Source: Fistulifera solaris (taxonomy: Eukaryota > Bacillariophyta > Bacillariophyceae > Naviculales > Stauroneidaceae). Taken from it: a DNA stretch of 64,000 bases. The notes below the pieces were generated by a model that ran no database searches, was not told the origin of the DNA, and saw only the letters and a program-made list of their open reading frames with translations. A program made the position numbers and the translations under genes. Shown piece after piece: positions 34,645 to 44,350 of this stretch (position 1 is its first letter; each line of letters opens with the position of its first letter). The DNA is taken from the NCBI GenBank assembly GCA_030295235.1, contig AP026120.1, forward strand, positions 1-64,000, in the 5' to 3' direction.

Positions 34645-37078
34645 ATGACAAAAATCAAAATGTGGGTTTTATCCTACGCCATGTTAAAAAATAAGATAAG
34701 CTAAGAATTGTAAAGCTAAAATTGAAATGAATAAAATACAAATAAAATTCAATTCTTATAGAAGAAAAAGAAGAACTAATCAACATTAGGCTAAAAAAGT
34801 GGAAAATACCTAAAATAGACTAAAACGCAAATAAATAAGAGAATTGGTCAAAACAGAAAAACATAATTCAAAATTTCCAAAATGATTAAAATTTTAATAA
34901 AAATCAAAATCTAAACTTTCCTTTTAGTAAATTAAAAAAAATGAGATAAGCTAATCTCTGCAAAGCTAAAATTAAGATGAATAAAAATACAAATAAAATT
35001 TAACCCTTATAGAGGAAAAAGAAGGGGGTAGGAATTGAAAAAGGGGGAATATAGGGAAGTACACTACAAAAAGAAGCTAACAAGTTAGAGCTAGATCAAT
35101 TCTAGAGGTTTAAATCATAGGAATCTCAATACATAAAGTCATTTACCAAAAAGGGTATTATATAGGATAATAAGTGTAAAGTTAAAATTAAAATGACTAA
35201 AATTGTTATATAATAACTTTAATATAAAAACATAGGGTATTAACATAAATATATATATTAAATGTATAAAGTATTAATTTTTTACATCTTTATTTAACCA
35301 TTACATTCTCATCTATGTTTCAATTTCATGCTTATTTTTATTAAGTTAACATAATTCAATTTAATTTTTTGGCTAAATAATATATCAAAATTGGAAATGA
35401 AAATAAGGAAAAGAAGAATTCAAAATTTATGAAATCTACAGGATTTGAGTCAATAAATTAAAGGCTCAAATCATGGCAAAAATCAAAATGTGGGTTTTAG
35501 CCTAATGTCATGTTAAAAAAGAAAATAAGCTAAGAATTGTAAAGCTAAAGTTGAGATGAATAAAATACAAATAAAATCCAATCCTTATAGAAGAAAAAGA
35601 AGAACCAATCGGCATTAGGCCAAAAAAGTGGAAAATACCTAAAATAGACTAAAATGCAAATGAATAAAAGAATTGGTCAAAACAGAAAAACATAATTCAA
35701 AATTTCCAAAATGATTAAAATTTTAATAAAAATCAAAATCTAAACTTTCCTTTTAGTAAATTAAAAAAATGAGATAAGCTAATCTCTGCAAAGCTAAAAT
35801 TAAGATGAATAAAAATACAAATAAAATTTAACCCTTATAGAGGAAAAAGAAGGGGTAGGAATTGAAAAAGGGGGAATCTAAGGAAAAGAGTACACTACAA
35901 AAAGAAGCTAACAAGTTAGAGCTAGATCAATTATAGAGGTTTAAATCATAGGAATCTCAATACATAAAGTCATTTACCAAAAAGGGTATTATATAGGATA
36001 ATAAGTGTAAAGTTAAAATTAAAATGACTAAAATTTAATATTCTTATACTATACAAAAGAAACGACTGAGTAAAAAAGTTTTAAGAAGAAAAGATCAAAT
36101 TATTTATAATCCACACTTATTTTAGAAGTTGTTCCTGTTGTTATATAATAACTTTAATATAAAAACATAGGGTATTAACATAAATATATATATTAAATGT
36201 ATAAAGTATTAATTTTTTACATCTTTATTTAACCATTACATTCTCATCTATGTTTCAATTTCATGCTTATTTTTATTAAGTTAACATAATTCAATTTAAT
36301 TTTTTGGCTAAATAATATATCAAAATTGGAAATGAAAATAAGGAAAAGAAGAATTCAAAATTTATGAAATCTACAGGATTTGAGTCAATAAATTAAAGGC
36401 TCAAATCATGGCAAAAATCAAAATGTGGGTTTTAGCCTAATGCCATGTTAAAAAAGAAAATAAGCTAAGAATTGTAAAGCTAAAGTTGAGATGAATAAAA
36501 TTCAAATAAATAAAAGAATTGGTCAAAACAGAAAAACATAATTCAAAATTTCCAAAATGATTAAAATTTTAATAAAAATCAAAATCTAAACTTTCCTTTT
36601 AGTAAATTAAAAAAAATGAGATAAGCTAATCTCTGCAAAGCTAAAATTAAGATGAATAAAAATACAAATAAAATTTAACCCTTATAGAGGAAAAAGAAGG
36701 GGGTAGGAATTTAAAAAGGGGGAATATAGGGAGTACACTACAAAAAGAAGCTAACAAGTTAGAGCTAGATCAATTATAGAGGTTTAAATCATAGGAATCT
36801 CAATACATAAAGTCATTTACCAAAAAGGGTATTATATAGGATAATAAATGTAAAGTTAAAATTAAAATGACTAAAATTTAATATTTTTATAATATAAAAA
36901 AGAAACGACTGAGTAAAAAAAGTTTTAAGAAGAAAAGATCAAATTATTTATAGCCCACACTTATTTTAGAGTTGTTCCTGTTGTTATATAATAGCTTTAA
37001 TATAAAAACATATGGTATTAACATAAATAAAATATATATATATATATATTAAATGTATAAAGTATTAATTTAGAATTT
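34645..37078 (-). repeat. right arm of giant palindrome: about 2.7 inverted units
   Basis: Reverse complement of the left-arm units, with the marker run GGGGG at 35043, 35870 and 36718 (periods 827 and 848). The unit between the first two markers carries the same 105-bp absence as the second left-arm unit. The next unit instead lacks a different stretch of about 105 bp, between direct repeats of CAAATAAA near 36500. The arm ends in a TA-rich run (37027-37050) just before orf386. Confidence 0.93.
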
Positions 37079-37099
37079 TATTTAAACAAATCTATTAAA

Positions 37100-38261
37100 A
37101 TGCCAATTAAAAATAAAGAAAGAGAACTAGTTACTTCTTCTGAAAATTTGAAAAATTTACCTGATGAGAATCTGCTTTTTTCTCCAAGTTCTAATTTACA
37201 AATTAATGAAGAAAATCCAATAGATGTCTATACTTTGTCAACTAGAAATGATCTTAATTTTAGTTCTTTGTTTAAAAGTCAGACCAATGGTACTGTCGAT
37301 TTAACTGATGCTATATTTCCAAATTCTGCGCGACAAGTACGTTACAAATCTGAAGATGTGGATATTGAAAATTTAAAGACCCACACATTTGAATTGTACC
37401 AGTTAAATTTAAAAAAAAAAGAAGGACAAAGTAACCAACTTGCTTTTCGTGATTTTACCGAAATTGAAAATTCATCTGAATTTAAGGATTCAGAACTTTT
37501 AGCCAAATATAATGCCTTAACTACAGAAGAACCTTATCGCACATCATATATTAATTCTCACATTGACGTTTCTTTAATGAGTAATGAAGCTTTTTTAACA
37601 TTAGCAGAGCAATCTAGAATGTTGATAACCAGAATTTTAGCATTTGTAAAAGTCGATGACTTATCTTTTACATCATTACTACGCTATCTTCGAGTGCTAG
37701 CAGATCCAACCTCTATTAACGAACTCGATATCTTTGTTGATTCAAAAGAGTATTTTAAAAAAGCTCTTCTTAGTTGTTATAATTTATTTTTATATAGTTC
37801 GACTTTCGTAGCTTGTACATTATTTCAAGATAATAATGTGGATCCTAACCGATTAAAATATGCGGCGATTGCAATGACTTTAATTAAAATACTTCATAAT
37901 ACTAACTTATCAGTAGGTATCGCGAAAACAGAAACTAATTACTTTTTTTAAAACTGTGCGAGAATCATTACAATTAAAATATTACATTCCTAAACTATCA
38001 GAGTATATGTTACCCAAGTTACCAGAGTTTTTAAAAACTAGTTTTAAAAAAATGTCGCCTTTTGTAAAACGATCTTGTTTATTTGTTATACAATCGACTA
38101 GTCTTGCGATTTGTGGTTATGTGATTAATGAAAATTCAGGCAATCTTTTAACGATTTCACAAAATAATACTCATCAGTTAAATCTAAGCTTTACTCAAAG
38201 TCGGAATGATTGGTTTGATAAATTTTTAGAAATTTTATTTTTTAGTTTTTCTAATATCTAA
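37100..38261 (+). CDS. orf386, unknown protein beside the repeat
   Basis: I do not recognise this gene. Two open segments (37100-37951 and 37956-38261) join if the T7 run at 37943-37949 is read as T6, giving about 386 residues. Without that, the first ends at codon 283 and the second has only a GTG start. The first 150 residues are polar and acidic; hydrophobic stretches lie around residues 222-242 and about 325-345, so a membrane anchor is possible. Codon use and A+T bias match the neighbours. It reads away from the palindrome, opposite to cox1, and is followed 38 bases on by orf251, so both may form one transcript. Confidence 0.75.
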
Positions 38262-38299
38262 TGTTTATTTAAATTTGTTAATTCTACACAAATCATAAA

Positions 38300-39055
38300 A
38301 TGTCAACTAAAACAATTTTAAAGCCATTCTTTGAGCCAATAGAAATAATAATCAAAGAATTTTATCTACTTATACTAAATCTTACTCCTTCTTATGCAGT
38401 TATAACAAGGTTAATATTTATGAGTATTTTAGTTTCAAAAATTATTCTTGTTGTGCCAGGTTCTTCTCTAAAAATTCCTGTTCTTTATAATGCAGCGAGT
38501 CTTTATTTAAATGAAATAACAGAAATCTGGTCGGAATTTAAATCTTTCTTTTATTCTTTAATAACTTATTTTCAACAAAATTCTGCGTTATATCAAGAAA
38601 AAAGTTTGCTTGTAGTTGAAAATACTATGTATAAAGAATTATTAGATTCTTTAAAATTAGAAAATCATACACTAAATTTGGAATTGCGAACTATACAAGA
38701 AGCGAATGCGCAATACAAAGCTGAAAATTCATTGTTGTTGCAAGAATTATCTAGGTCAAAGACTATTAATCAATTCGATAACATTATAAGAATAGCGGGT
38801 TCTATTATCGGCGTTGCGAACATTTTTACAAATTGTCTAAATTTGGGTACAATGTTCTACAATTTTATAATTCCTTCAAAAAAATTAGCTGAAGTTAGCT
38901 TATCAGTTCAAGATAAAGAATTATTAAAGGACACTCATAATTATGCAATGAAATCTGTTGAGTCTAAAATATTAGATCAAGCAGCTAATACTAAACAGTA
39001 TAATATTTTTGACGGTGCAAAGAGTTTATTTGATATTAGTCGTGAAGGTGGCTAA
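38300..39055 (+). CDS. orf251, coiled-coil membrane protein of unknown role
   Basis: Unrecognised intact frame of 251 residues. Hydrophobic segments are at about 32-52 and 162-191. Between them, residues 97-153 are rich in Glu, Leu, Asn and Gln with heptad-like spacing, suggesting a coiled coil. The C-terminal 55 residues are polar. A two-anchor protein with a coiled coil between is consistent with a structural inner-membrane protein, but no family is evident. It follows orf386 on the plus strand and ends 100 bases before trnE, which is on the other strand. Confidence 0.8.
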   Translation: MSTKTILKPFFEPIEIIIKEFYLLILNLTPSYAVITRLIFMSILVSKIILVVPGSSLKIPVLYNAASLYLNEITEIWSEFKSFFYSLITYFQQNSALYQEKSLLVVENTMYKELLDSLKLENHTLNLELRTIQEANAQYKAENSLLLQELSRSKTINQFDNIIRIAGSIIGVANIFTNCLNLGTMFYNFIIPSKKLAEVSLSVQDKELLKDTHNYAMKSVESKILDQAANTKQYNIFDGAKSLFDISREGG

Positions 39056-39155
39056 TTTAATTTCAAGAATAATAGAATAAATCTCTGATAGTGTACTTAT
39101 TTTAGATATTGTACTAAAAAGATTGCAATTGTAAAGGGTACAAAACTAGTTATAT

Positions 39156-39227
39156 CATCCCTAATGGGATTTGAACCCATGTTATTGACGTGAAAGGTCA
39201 GCGTCCTAACCACTAGACGATAGGGAC
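39156..39227 (-). tRNA. trnE: tRNA-Glu(UUC)
   Basis: Anticodon TTC, acceptor GTCCCTA/TAGGGAT, T-arm ATGGG TTCAAAT CCCAT. Single-copy region. Confidence 0.95.
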
Positions 39228-39260
39228 TTTATTTATAAATAAAAATGTATTTTTGGAAAA

Positions 39261-39333
39261 TAAACAATAACGGACTCGAACCGCTAACCTTTTCGTTGTA
39301 AGCGAAACACTCTACCAATTGAGTTAATTGTTC
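39261..39333 (-). tRNA. trnV: tRNA-Val(UAC)
   Basis: Anticodon TAC, acceptor GAACAAT/ATTGTTT, T-arm AGCGG TTCGAGT CCGTT. It follows nad11b closely. Confidence 0.95.
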
Positions 39334-39342
39334 TTAAAATTT

Positions 39343-40962
39343 TTAACTAAAAAAGTTTGTAGCTTTTGCCCTTAGGATTTTTGAGCAATTCGCTAAAACA
39401 AGTGATTTGTGACTATATTCATCTTTACCTCCACTAAAAAAGTCATCTAACCAATATTTTAACTTTGTTAATTTTATTTTTGAACGTCTCTGTTTAAAAT
39501 TAGAGTTGTTGTTCAAGATTACAAAACTTTCATTTTTAATACCTAAATAAAAGTTTAAATTTGTTAAAGTTTGAGTTGCTTGGTAGTGAAAATAAATATA
39601 ATTTTTAAAATTTAAAAGCTTTTTGGAATTAAAAATAATTAAATTATTATCTTTATTGTTTAAAAATGTAACTTGAGTTCTTAAAGATTTTAAAACTCTT
39701 CTTAAAATTTGCCAGTTACTTTTTGCTGATTTTCGAAAAATAAGTTTTGTAGTTCTTTTCACAAATCCTTCGGTATTTATAAAAGTTTCTTCATTCTCGT
39801 AAAATATAGTAGAAGGTAAATGAAGATAATGACTTAAATTTTTAGAGTTTGAAAATAATTCGTTGTATAACTCTAAGTTTTTATCGTTACTCTGATTTAA
39901 AAATAACGAGTTTTGAGTATTTGTATTTGAATATTTCAGCAGCTTTAACTCAGTTATTTTTTTTAAATTTGAAACATTATTCAGTGAAACATTTAAAAAA
40001 TAGACAGAACTAAAATTACTTAAATCTTTACTATTTAGTGCGCCAAAGTTATACATTGATTGGCTTCCTACTTCAGAAAGTGAAGGACTTAATACATTTA
40101 TTCCATTCCAAACTTTGTTAAAAACTTGAGCGTATTTTAGTAGATTTAATAAGTTTTCTGTATTATTTTTATTTCCGTTTCTTTTTAACAACTCATAGTT
40201 GTAAATTATAACTGGATTTTTTGCTGATTTAAACTCTTGGCAAGCCAAATTATTTCCTTCTAAAATTGTTTTTAATACCGATGTATTTGATCCTAATGAA
40301 GATACGGGAAATGTTAAATCAATTAATGAACCTATGATTAAACATTTAAAGTTACCTTTAAAGAATCTTTGTCTTAGGTTTAAATTTAAGTAATATCCTT
40401 CATATCTTGGGTTACAAGAGATTAACAAACATAATGAAGAGTTTGCTAATCCAGCTTTACTTGTACTTGAATTAAGCTGAAGACTAGCTTCTAAATCATT
40501 ATTGTTATTAATATTTTCAGCTCGCTTAATTTTAATGAAAGATTTTTTTTGCTCTAAAATATTTAGCAAACTTAGTACTTCAATGCTTAAATTTTCAAAA
40601 ACAATAAGAAAAAAATTATTTTTACTCTGTTGAGTTTTACAATATTCAAAGACATATAATGTTTCTACTAATTGTTTTAAAATGTTAAACCAAGACTTAT
40701 TGTTTAAATCTTGATTTTTATTTCCATCAGCTTCCCAAATTCCAAATATTCCGTCAAAAAATTGACGGCCTTTATCAGTTAGCCATGTGTTTTGAGAGTG
40801 TATATTAAAATCTGGTTCAATCTGAACAACTTGATCTTTACTTATATACGCTCTTGTATTTGATCCAAATCCGTCTGTTGGATCAATACTTTCTAACTTT
40901 TCAATATCCCATCCTCTTAGTTCAAAAGGAAAACTTTTAAGAGTTAAAGCACCGATTTGTAA
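39343..40962 (-). CDS. nad11: NADH dehydrogenase subunit 11, C-terminal part (split gene)
   Basis: Molybdopterin-oxidoreductase-like domain of complex I subunit Nad11 (bacterial NuoG), encoded apart from the iron-sulfur domain. The frame is open from 40962, just after a stop at 40965-40963, and has no ATG, GTG, TTG or CTG before codon 132. Yet the conserved domain start, GALTLKSFPFELRGWDIEKL, followed by SIDPTDGFGSNTR, is encoded at once. Translation therefore seems to start at a TTA (40962) or ATC (40956), giving up to 539 residues. Further in, NPRYEGYYLNLNLRQRF matches the domain. The C-terminal half is much diverged. The small orf50 ends just upstream. Confidence 0.88.
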   Translation of the reverse strand, partial: LQIGALTLKSFPFELRGWDIEKLESIDPTDGFGSNTRAYISKDQVVQIEPDFNIHSQNTWLTDKGRQFFDGIFGIWEADGNKNQDLNNKSWFNILKQLVETLYVFEYCKTQQSKNNFFLIVFENLSIEVLSLLNILEQKKSFIKIKRAENINNNNDLEASLQLNSSTSKAGLANSSLCLLISCNPRYEGYYLNLNLRQRFFKGNFKCLIIGSLIDLTFPVSSLGSNTSVLKTILEGNNLACQEFKSAKNPVIIYNYELLKRNGNKNNTENLLNLLKYAQVFNKVWNGINVLSPSLSEVGSQSMYNFGALNSKDLSNFSSVYFLNVSLNNVSNLKKITELKLLKYSNTNTQNSLFLNQSNDKNLELYNELFSNSKNLSHYLHLPSTIFYENEETFINTEGFVKRTTKLIFRKSAKSNWQILRRVLKSLRTQVTFLNNKDNNLIIFNSKKLLNFKNYIYFHYQATQTLTNLNFYLGIKNESFVILNNNSNFKQRRSKIKLTKLKYWLDDFFSGGKDEYSHKSLVLANCSKILRAKATNFFS

Positions 40963-40966
40963 TTAG

Positions 40967-41119
40967 TTATTTTGTTCGTAATTGTTTATAAATATATATA
41001 ATATACAACATTGCCAAGCTAAATAGTATAAAAAGAAGAGTAGAAAGCTTTTTACTTTTATCTAAAACAGATACACTCATTAAAATAATAAAGATGATCC
41101 ATAATAATAACAGTTTCAT
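40967..41119 (-). CDS. orf50, small two-helix membrane ORF between the nad11 halves
   Basis: 50 codons from ATG at 41119 to TAA at 40967. Residues 2-19 and about 27-44 are strongly hydrophobic, split by the polar stretch DKSKKLS, and the C-terminus is basic (YKQLRTK). I do not recognise a family. It fills almost exactly the gap between nad11a (ends 41136) and nad11b (opens 40962), so it may supply the ribosome that starts nad11b by re-initiation. It could be chance, but it is a complete ATG-to-stop frame in a compact genome. Confidence 0.55.
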   Translation of the reverse strand: MKLLLLWIIFIILMSVSVLDKSKKLSTLLFILFSLAMLYIIYIYKQLRTK

Positions 41120-41135
41120 GGATGTTTTTTAGTTT

Positions 41136-41735
41136 TTAATATCGTTTAGATGTTAATGATCCAACAGGACATAGATCGATAACGTTTCCTGATAATTCAG
41201 AAGATAAAACTAAATCCACGTAAGTACCAATTTCACTCTGTGTTCCACGTCTAAACATACCAAGTTCTTCAACTCCAGCTATTTCTTTAGCAAATCTTAC
41301 ACATCTAGTACAGTGAATACACCGGGTCATTACTGTTTTAACAATAGGCCCTAAATCTTTATCACTTACTATCCGTTTAAATTTATAAAATCGTCTCTTA
41401 GTAAAACCAAAGAATAAAGATTGATCTTGTAAATCACAATCTCCTCCCTGATCACAAATAGGACAATCTAATGGGTGGTTTAATAATAGAAATTCTAAAA
41501 TATTTTCTCGGGCTTTTTTAATTAAAACACTATCATGATAAACACTTGTATTATATAAAGCCGCACTAGCGTTTGTAGCACAGGATACAACAGGTTTCAT
41601 AGAATTCTTTAATTCTACTAGACAAACTCTACAATTTCCAGCTATAGATAAATCATTGTGGTAACAGTAGTGTGGTACTGAAATACCACATGCTATTAAA
41701 TAAGCAATTAATGAAGTTTTATTATTTATTTTCAT
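41136..41735 (-). CDS. nad11: NADH dehydrogenase subunit 11, iron-sulfur part (split gene)
   Basis: N-terminal iron-sulfur domain of complex I subunit Nad11, in the matrix arm. Intact frame of 199 residues. Ligands seen: Cys24, Cys35, Cys38, Cys52 for the 2Fe-2S cluster; His87, Cys91, Cys94, Cys100 for one 4Fe-4S cluster; Cys139, Cys142, Cys145, Cys189 for the other. The protein ends at [11 protein letters not shown], where the intact family continues directly into the molybdopterin domain that is here a separate gene downstream (39343-40962). Splitting of nad11 at this point is known in some stramenopiles. Confidence 0.96.
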   Translation of the reverse strand: MKINNKTSLIAYLIACGISVPHYCYHNDLSIAGNCRVCLVELKNSMKPVVSCATNASAALYNTSVYHDSVLIKKARENILEFLLLNHPLDCPICDQGGDCDLQDQSLFFGFTKRRFYKFKRIVSDKDLGPIVKTVMTRCIHCTRCVRFAKEIAGVEELGMFRRGTQSEIGTYVDLVLSSELSGNVIDLCPVGSLTSKRY

Positions 41736-41749
41736 TTTTTATTTTTACA

Positions 41750-41822
41750 GAGAATGTAGTTTAATGGTTAAAACATCGACCTGTCACGTCGAAGACTGCG
41801 GGTTCGAGTCCCGTCTTTTTCG
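41750..41822 (+). tRNA. trnD: tRNA-Asp(GUC)
   Basis: Plus-strand tRNA with anticodon GTC, T-arm GCGGG TTCGAGT CCCGT and acceptor GAGAATG/CTTTTTC with one mismatch. It is a lone plus-strand gene between nad11 and nad4L. Confidence 0.93.
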
Positions 41823-41831
41823 GATTTTTTA

Positions 41832-42152
41832 TTAAATTTTATTAGTTAGTTTTTTTTTTATAGGATCTAACTGAATAGAATTTTTTAATCGGTAAAAAAC
41901 TGTTATAATAGCAAGACCGATTGCCGACTCCGCAGCAGCTATTGTTAGTACAAATATAACAAAAATTTGTCCAATAATATCATCTAAATAAATAGAAAAC
42001 GCTGCAAAGTTTAAGTTTATAGCAAGTAATAAAAGTTCAATTGACATAATAGTTATTAAAATATTTTTACGATTAAAAATTATTCCTGCCAATCCAATAA
42101 CAAAAACCAAAGAAGTTGTGATTAATAAATAATTTATATTGATAGTTAACAT
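41832..42152 (-). CDS. nad4L: NADH dehydrogenase subunit 4L
   Basis: Small complex I membrane subunit (bacterial NuoK). The chosen start at 42152 (MLTININYLL) gives 106 residues with three hydrophobic helices. The frame is open further upstream only because it runs through trnK. The helix 2 motif IMSIELLLLAINLNF has the conserved Glu, and FVLTIAAAESAIGLAIIT follows. Intact, single reading. Confidence 0.96.
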   Translation of the reverse strand: MLTININYLLITTSLVFVIGLAGIIFNRKNILITIMSIELLLLAINLNFAAFSIYLDDIIGQIFVIFVLTIAAAESAIGLAIITVFYRLKNSIQLDPIKKKLTNKI

Positions 42153-42163
42153 ATTAATTTTGC

Positions 42164-42237
42164 TAGGTATACTGGGACTCGAACCCAGGACCGGTGGATT
42201 AAAAGTCCAATGCTCTACCAAACTGAGCTACATACCC
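42164..42237 (-). tRNA. trnK: tRNA-Lys(UUU)
   Basis: Anticodon TTT, acceptor GGGTATG/TATACCT, T-arm CTGGG TTCGAGT CCCAG. Lies between atp9 and nad4L. Confidence 0.95.
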
Positions 42238-42257
42238 TTTTATTTAATACAAAATTA

Positions 42258-42503
<246 letters not shown>

Positions 42504-42579
42504 TTATAAACGACATTATATTTTTAACATATTGTCAAACTTTTTATCTGTGTCTTTCGTTTTATTTCTAAGAATAGAA

Positions 42580-42985
42580 TTAAATAAAAATTTTCGTTCT
42601 AACAGGTAATTTTGCACCGCCTGCTTTTAAGGCATTAAAAACAACGTTAAAATTTAAGCCTGTCACTTCGAACAAAGTTGTTCCGCCTCGAACTCGAGCA
42701 GCCCAGTGAGAAAATTGTCCTTTACCTTTACCCATTCTTATTCCTGTTGGTTTTGATGTAATTGATATATCAGGAAAAATTTTTATCCATATTTTCCCTT
42801 TTCGTTTTATTTTTCTAACTATTGCTTTTCTTGCGGCTTCTATTTGTCGAGCGTTTATAAGGCCCGATTCTAAAGCTTTCATTCCCACATTTCCGAAGCT
42901 TAGCTTGTTAGATTTAAATTCCAATTTTTTTAGCCGTCCTTTTCTTGCTTTTTTTATATTTAGTTTGTTTTGGTCCTGTAAACAT
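42580..42985 (-). CDS. rpl16: ribosomal protein L16
   Basis: Large-subunit protein near the A site. ATG at 42985 gives MFTGPKQTKYKKSKK. One excess A in the run AAGAAAAGG then shifts out of frame, and the following frame continues GRLKKLEFKSNKLSFGNVGM to the stop. Corrected length is 134 residues, normal for L16. The motifs GMGKGKGQFSHWAARV-like and the internal RGGTTLFEV are plain. Follows rps3 as in the bacterial S10 operon (rpl2-rps19-rps3-rpl16). Single reading. Confidence 0.93.
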
Positions 42986-43002
42986 TTTATAATATTAATT
43001 TG

Positions 43003-44088
43003 TTACTTTTCACATATCCAAACTTTTACACCCAATGTTCCATTAGCTGTAAATGAAGCTGCTTCAAAGTAGTCAATTTTAGAGTTTATCGTCATCGCAG
43101 GTACACCATTTTTAATTTCTAAAATTTTATGTCTTGCTCTAGGAGCTCCATTGACCCGACCTTTGATTTGAATCTTGATTCCTTTAATATATGAAAAAGC
43201 TTTTGTATGAAACTGTGTTAACGTATTTTTTAAGAATCTGATAAAAAAATTATGTCTTTTTTGTTTTTGCAACTCTTGTGCAATAAATTTAGCTAATAAT
43301 TCGGCAGAATTTTTTTGTATCACGGATAAAAACATAATATCTATTCCTTCTTTGAAAAACTTGTTTTTCTCATATTTTCTAAGTCTAACTAAATTTTTCT
43401 TTAATGCTTTTATATTTTTTTTCGTAATTTCTTGCTTAATTTCAGCATTGATTGGTTTTATTACCAAAGAAAAGTTTATTTTTTGTTTAGTAAATAAAGA
43501 TAGACTTTCAAAAAATTTAGTTAAAAAAGTATTAGAATTAAAAGATGAAATATTATCGTATTTTTTAGATACATTATAATTTGCAAAATATTTTAAAAAT
43601 CGAGCTCTTGTAGCTGATGGTATTCTTTTTAAACCGAGTAATCTATTTTTAGCTATTTTCGAACTTGGTAAGATTGTACCATTTGGCTGTAATTCAGAAT
43701 TATTTTCTTGATATTTTTCTAAAGCTTTTCTATAAAAATTACGTTTTCTTGTATGATTTATTAATTTAACGTAGTCTGTTGAATATTTTACTTTTTTAGG
43801 TAGAAACTTTATTTTTCGATCTTCATGAATTACGTTTTTAATAATAGAATTAGCTTTTAACGTCGAAAAATAAGATACAAAAATATAAAGTGTGCTATTA
43901 AAAAAACTCAATTTTAAATCATGAACACTAAGACCATATGAATTAAAAAATTGCTTTATAAAGTTTTCTATTTCTATATTTTTGAAATTGTAGATAGGAG
44001 ATTCTAAAGATTTTTTTTCAATGTATTTAGCTTTTGAAGCGTATGTTTTATCTATTCTAAGTATAATAGGATTAGCTTTTCTGCCCAT
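43003..44088 (-). CDS. rps3: ribosomal protein S3
   Basis: Small-subunit protein at the mRNA entry site. Intact 361-residue frame. The start MGRKANPIILRID matches the family, and the C-terminal S3 domain shows IKGIKIQIKGRVNGAPRARH and ends GVKVWICEK. The middle, about residues 90-300, is lysine-rich, expanded and low in complexity, as is common in mitochondrial S3. The start overlaps the rps19 end by 17 bases. Part of the conserved S10-type gene run. Confidence 0.97.
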   Translation of the reverse strand: MGRKANPIILRIDKTYASKAKYIEKKSLESPIYNFKNIEIENFIKQFFNSYGLSVHDLKLSFFNSTLYIFVSYFSTLKANSIIKNVIHEDRKIKFLPKKVKYSTDYVKLINHTRKRNFYRKALEKYQENNSELQPNGTILPSSKIAKNRLLGLKRIPSATRARFLKYFANYNVSKKYDNISSFNSNTFLTKFFESLSLFTKQKINFSLVIKPINAEIKQEITKKNIKALKKNLVRLRKYEKNKFFKEGIDIMFLSVIQKNSAELLAKFIAQELQKQKRHNFFIRFLKNTLTQFHTKAFSYIKGIKIQIKGRVNGAPRARHKILEIKNGVPAMTINSKIDYFEAASFTANGTLGVKVWICEK

Positions 44089-44350
44089 TTTTTATTTTTT
44101 TTGATTTTTTTTTAAAAACAAATTTGGCCCGTGTAGGTACAAATTCTCCAAACTTATGTCCAATCATAGAATCAGTAACTGATATATCTATATATTTTTT
44201 TCCATTATACACTTGAAAGTCTAACCCAACAAATTTTGGTATTATTTCAGAGTTTTTAGACATAAAATATATATTTTTCTTTGGATTAGCTTTTTTTAAG
44301 TTTAAGTATTTTGGATCGATGTAAGGTCCTTTCCATTTAGATCTACTCAT
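44072..44350 (-). CDS. rps19: ribosomal protein S19
   Basis: Small-subunit protein of the 30S head. 92 residues starting [16 protein letters not shown]. The C-terminal part DSMIGHKFGEFVPTRAKFVF matches the conserved S19 signature. The start ATG overlaps the rpl2 stop (ATGAGTAG) and the 3' end overlaps rps3, so the three are likely translated in series. Confidence 0.97.
   Translation of the reverse strand: MSRSKWKGPYIDPKYLNLKKANPKKNIYFMSKNSEIIPKFVGLDFQVYNGKKYIDISVTDSMIGHKFGEFVPTRAKFVFKKKSKKIKNGQKS

Noticed and set aside
31207-37078. CRISPR array or insertion sequence in the repeat region
   Set aside because: Units are 840-945 bp without short regular spacers, and there is no transposase or long ORF in either arm.
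42153-42221. N-terminal extension of the nad4L frame
   Set aside because: The extra codons are trnK read through; the ATG at 42152 fits the family start. The rps8 frame upstream of 53682 was rejected for the same reason (trnF).
43352-43579. Plus-strand ORF of 75 codons
   Set aside because: Antisense to the A-rich middle of rps3; the composition mirrors the gene and no family is recognisable.
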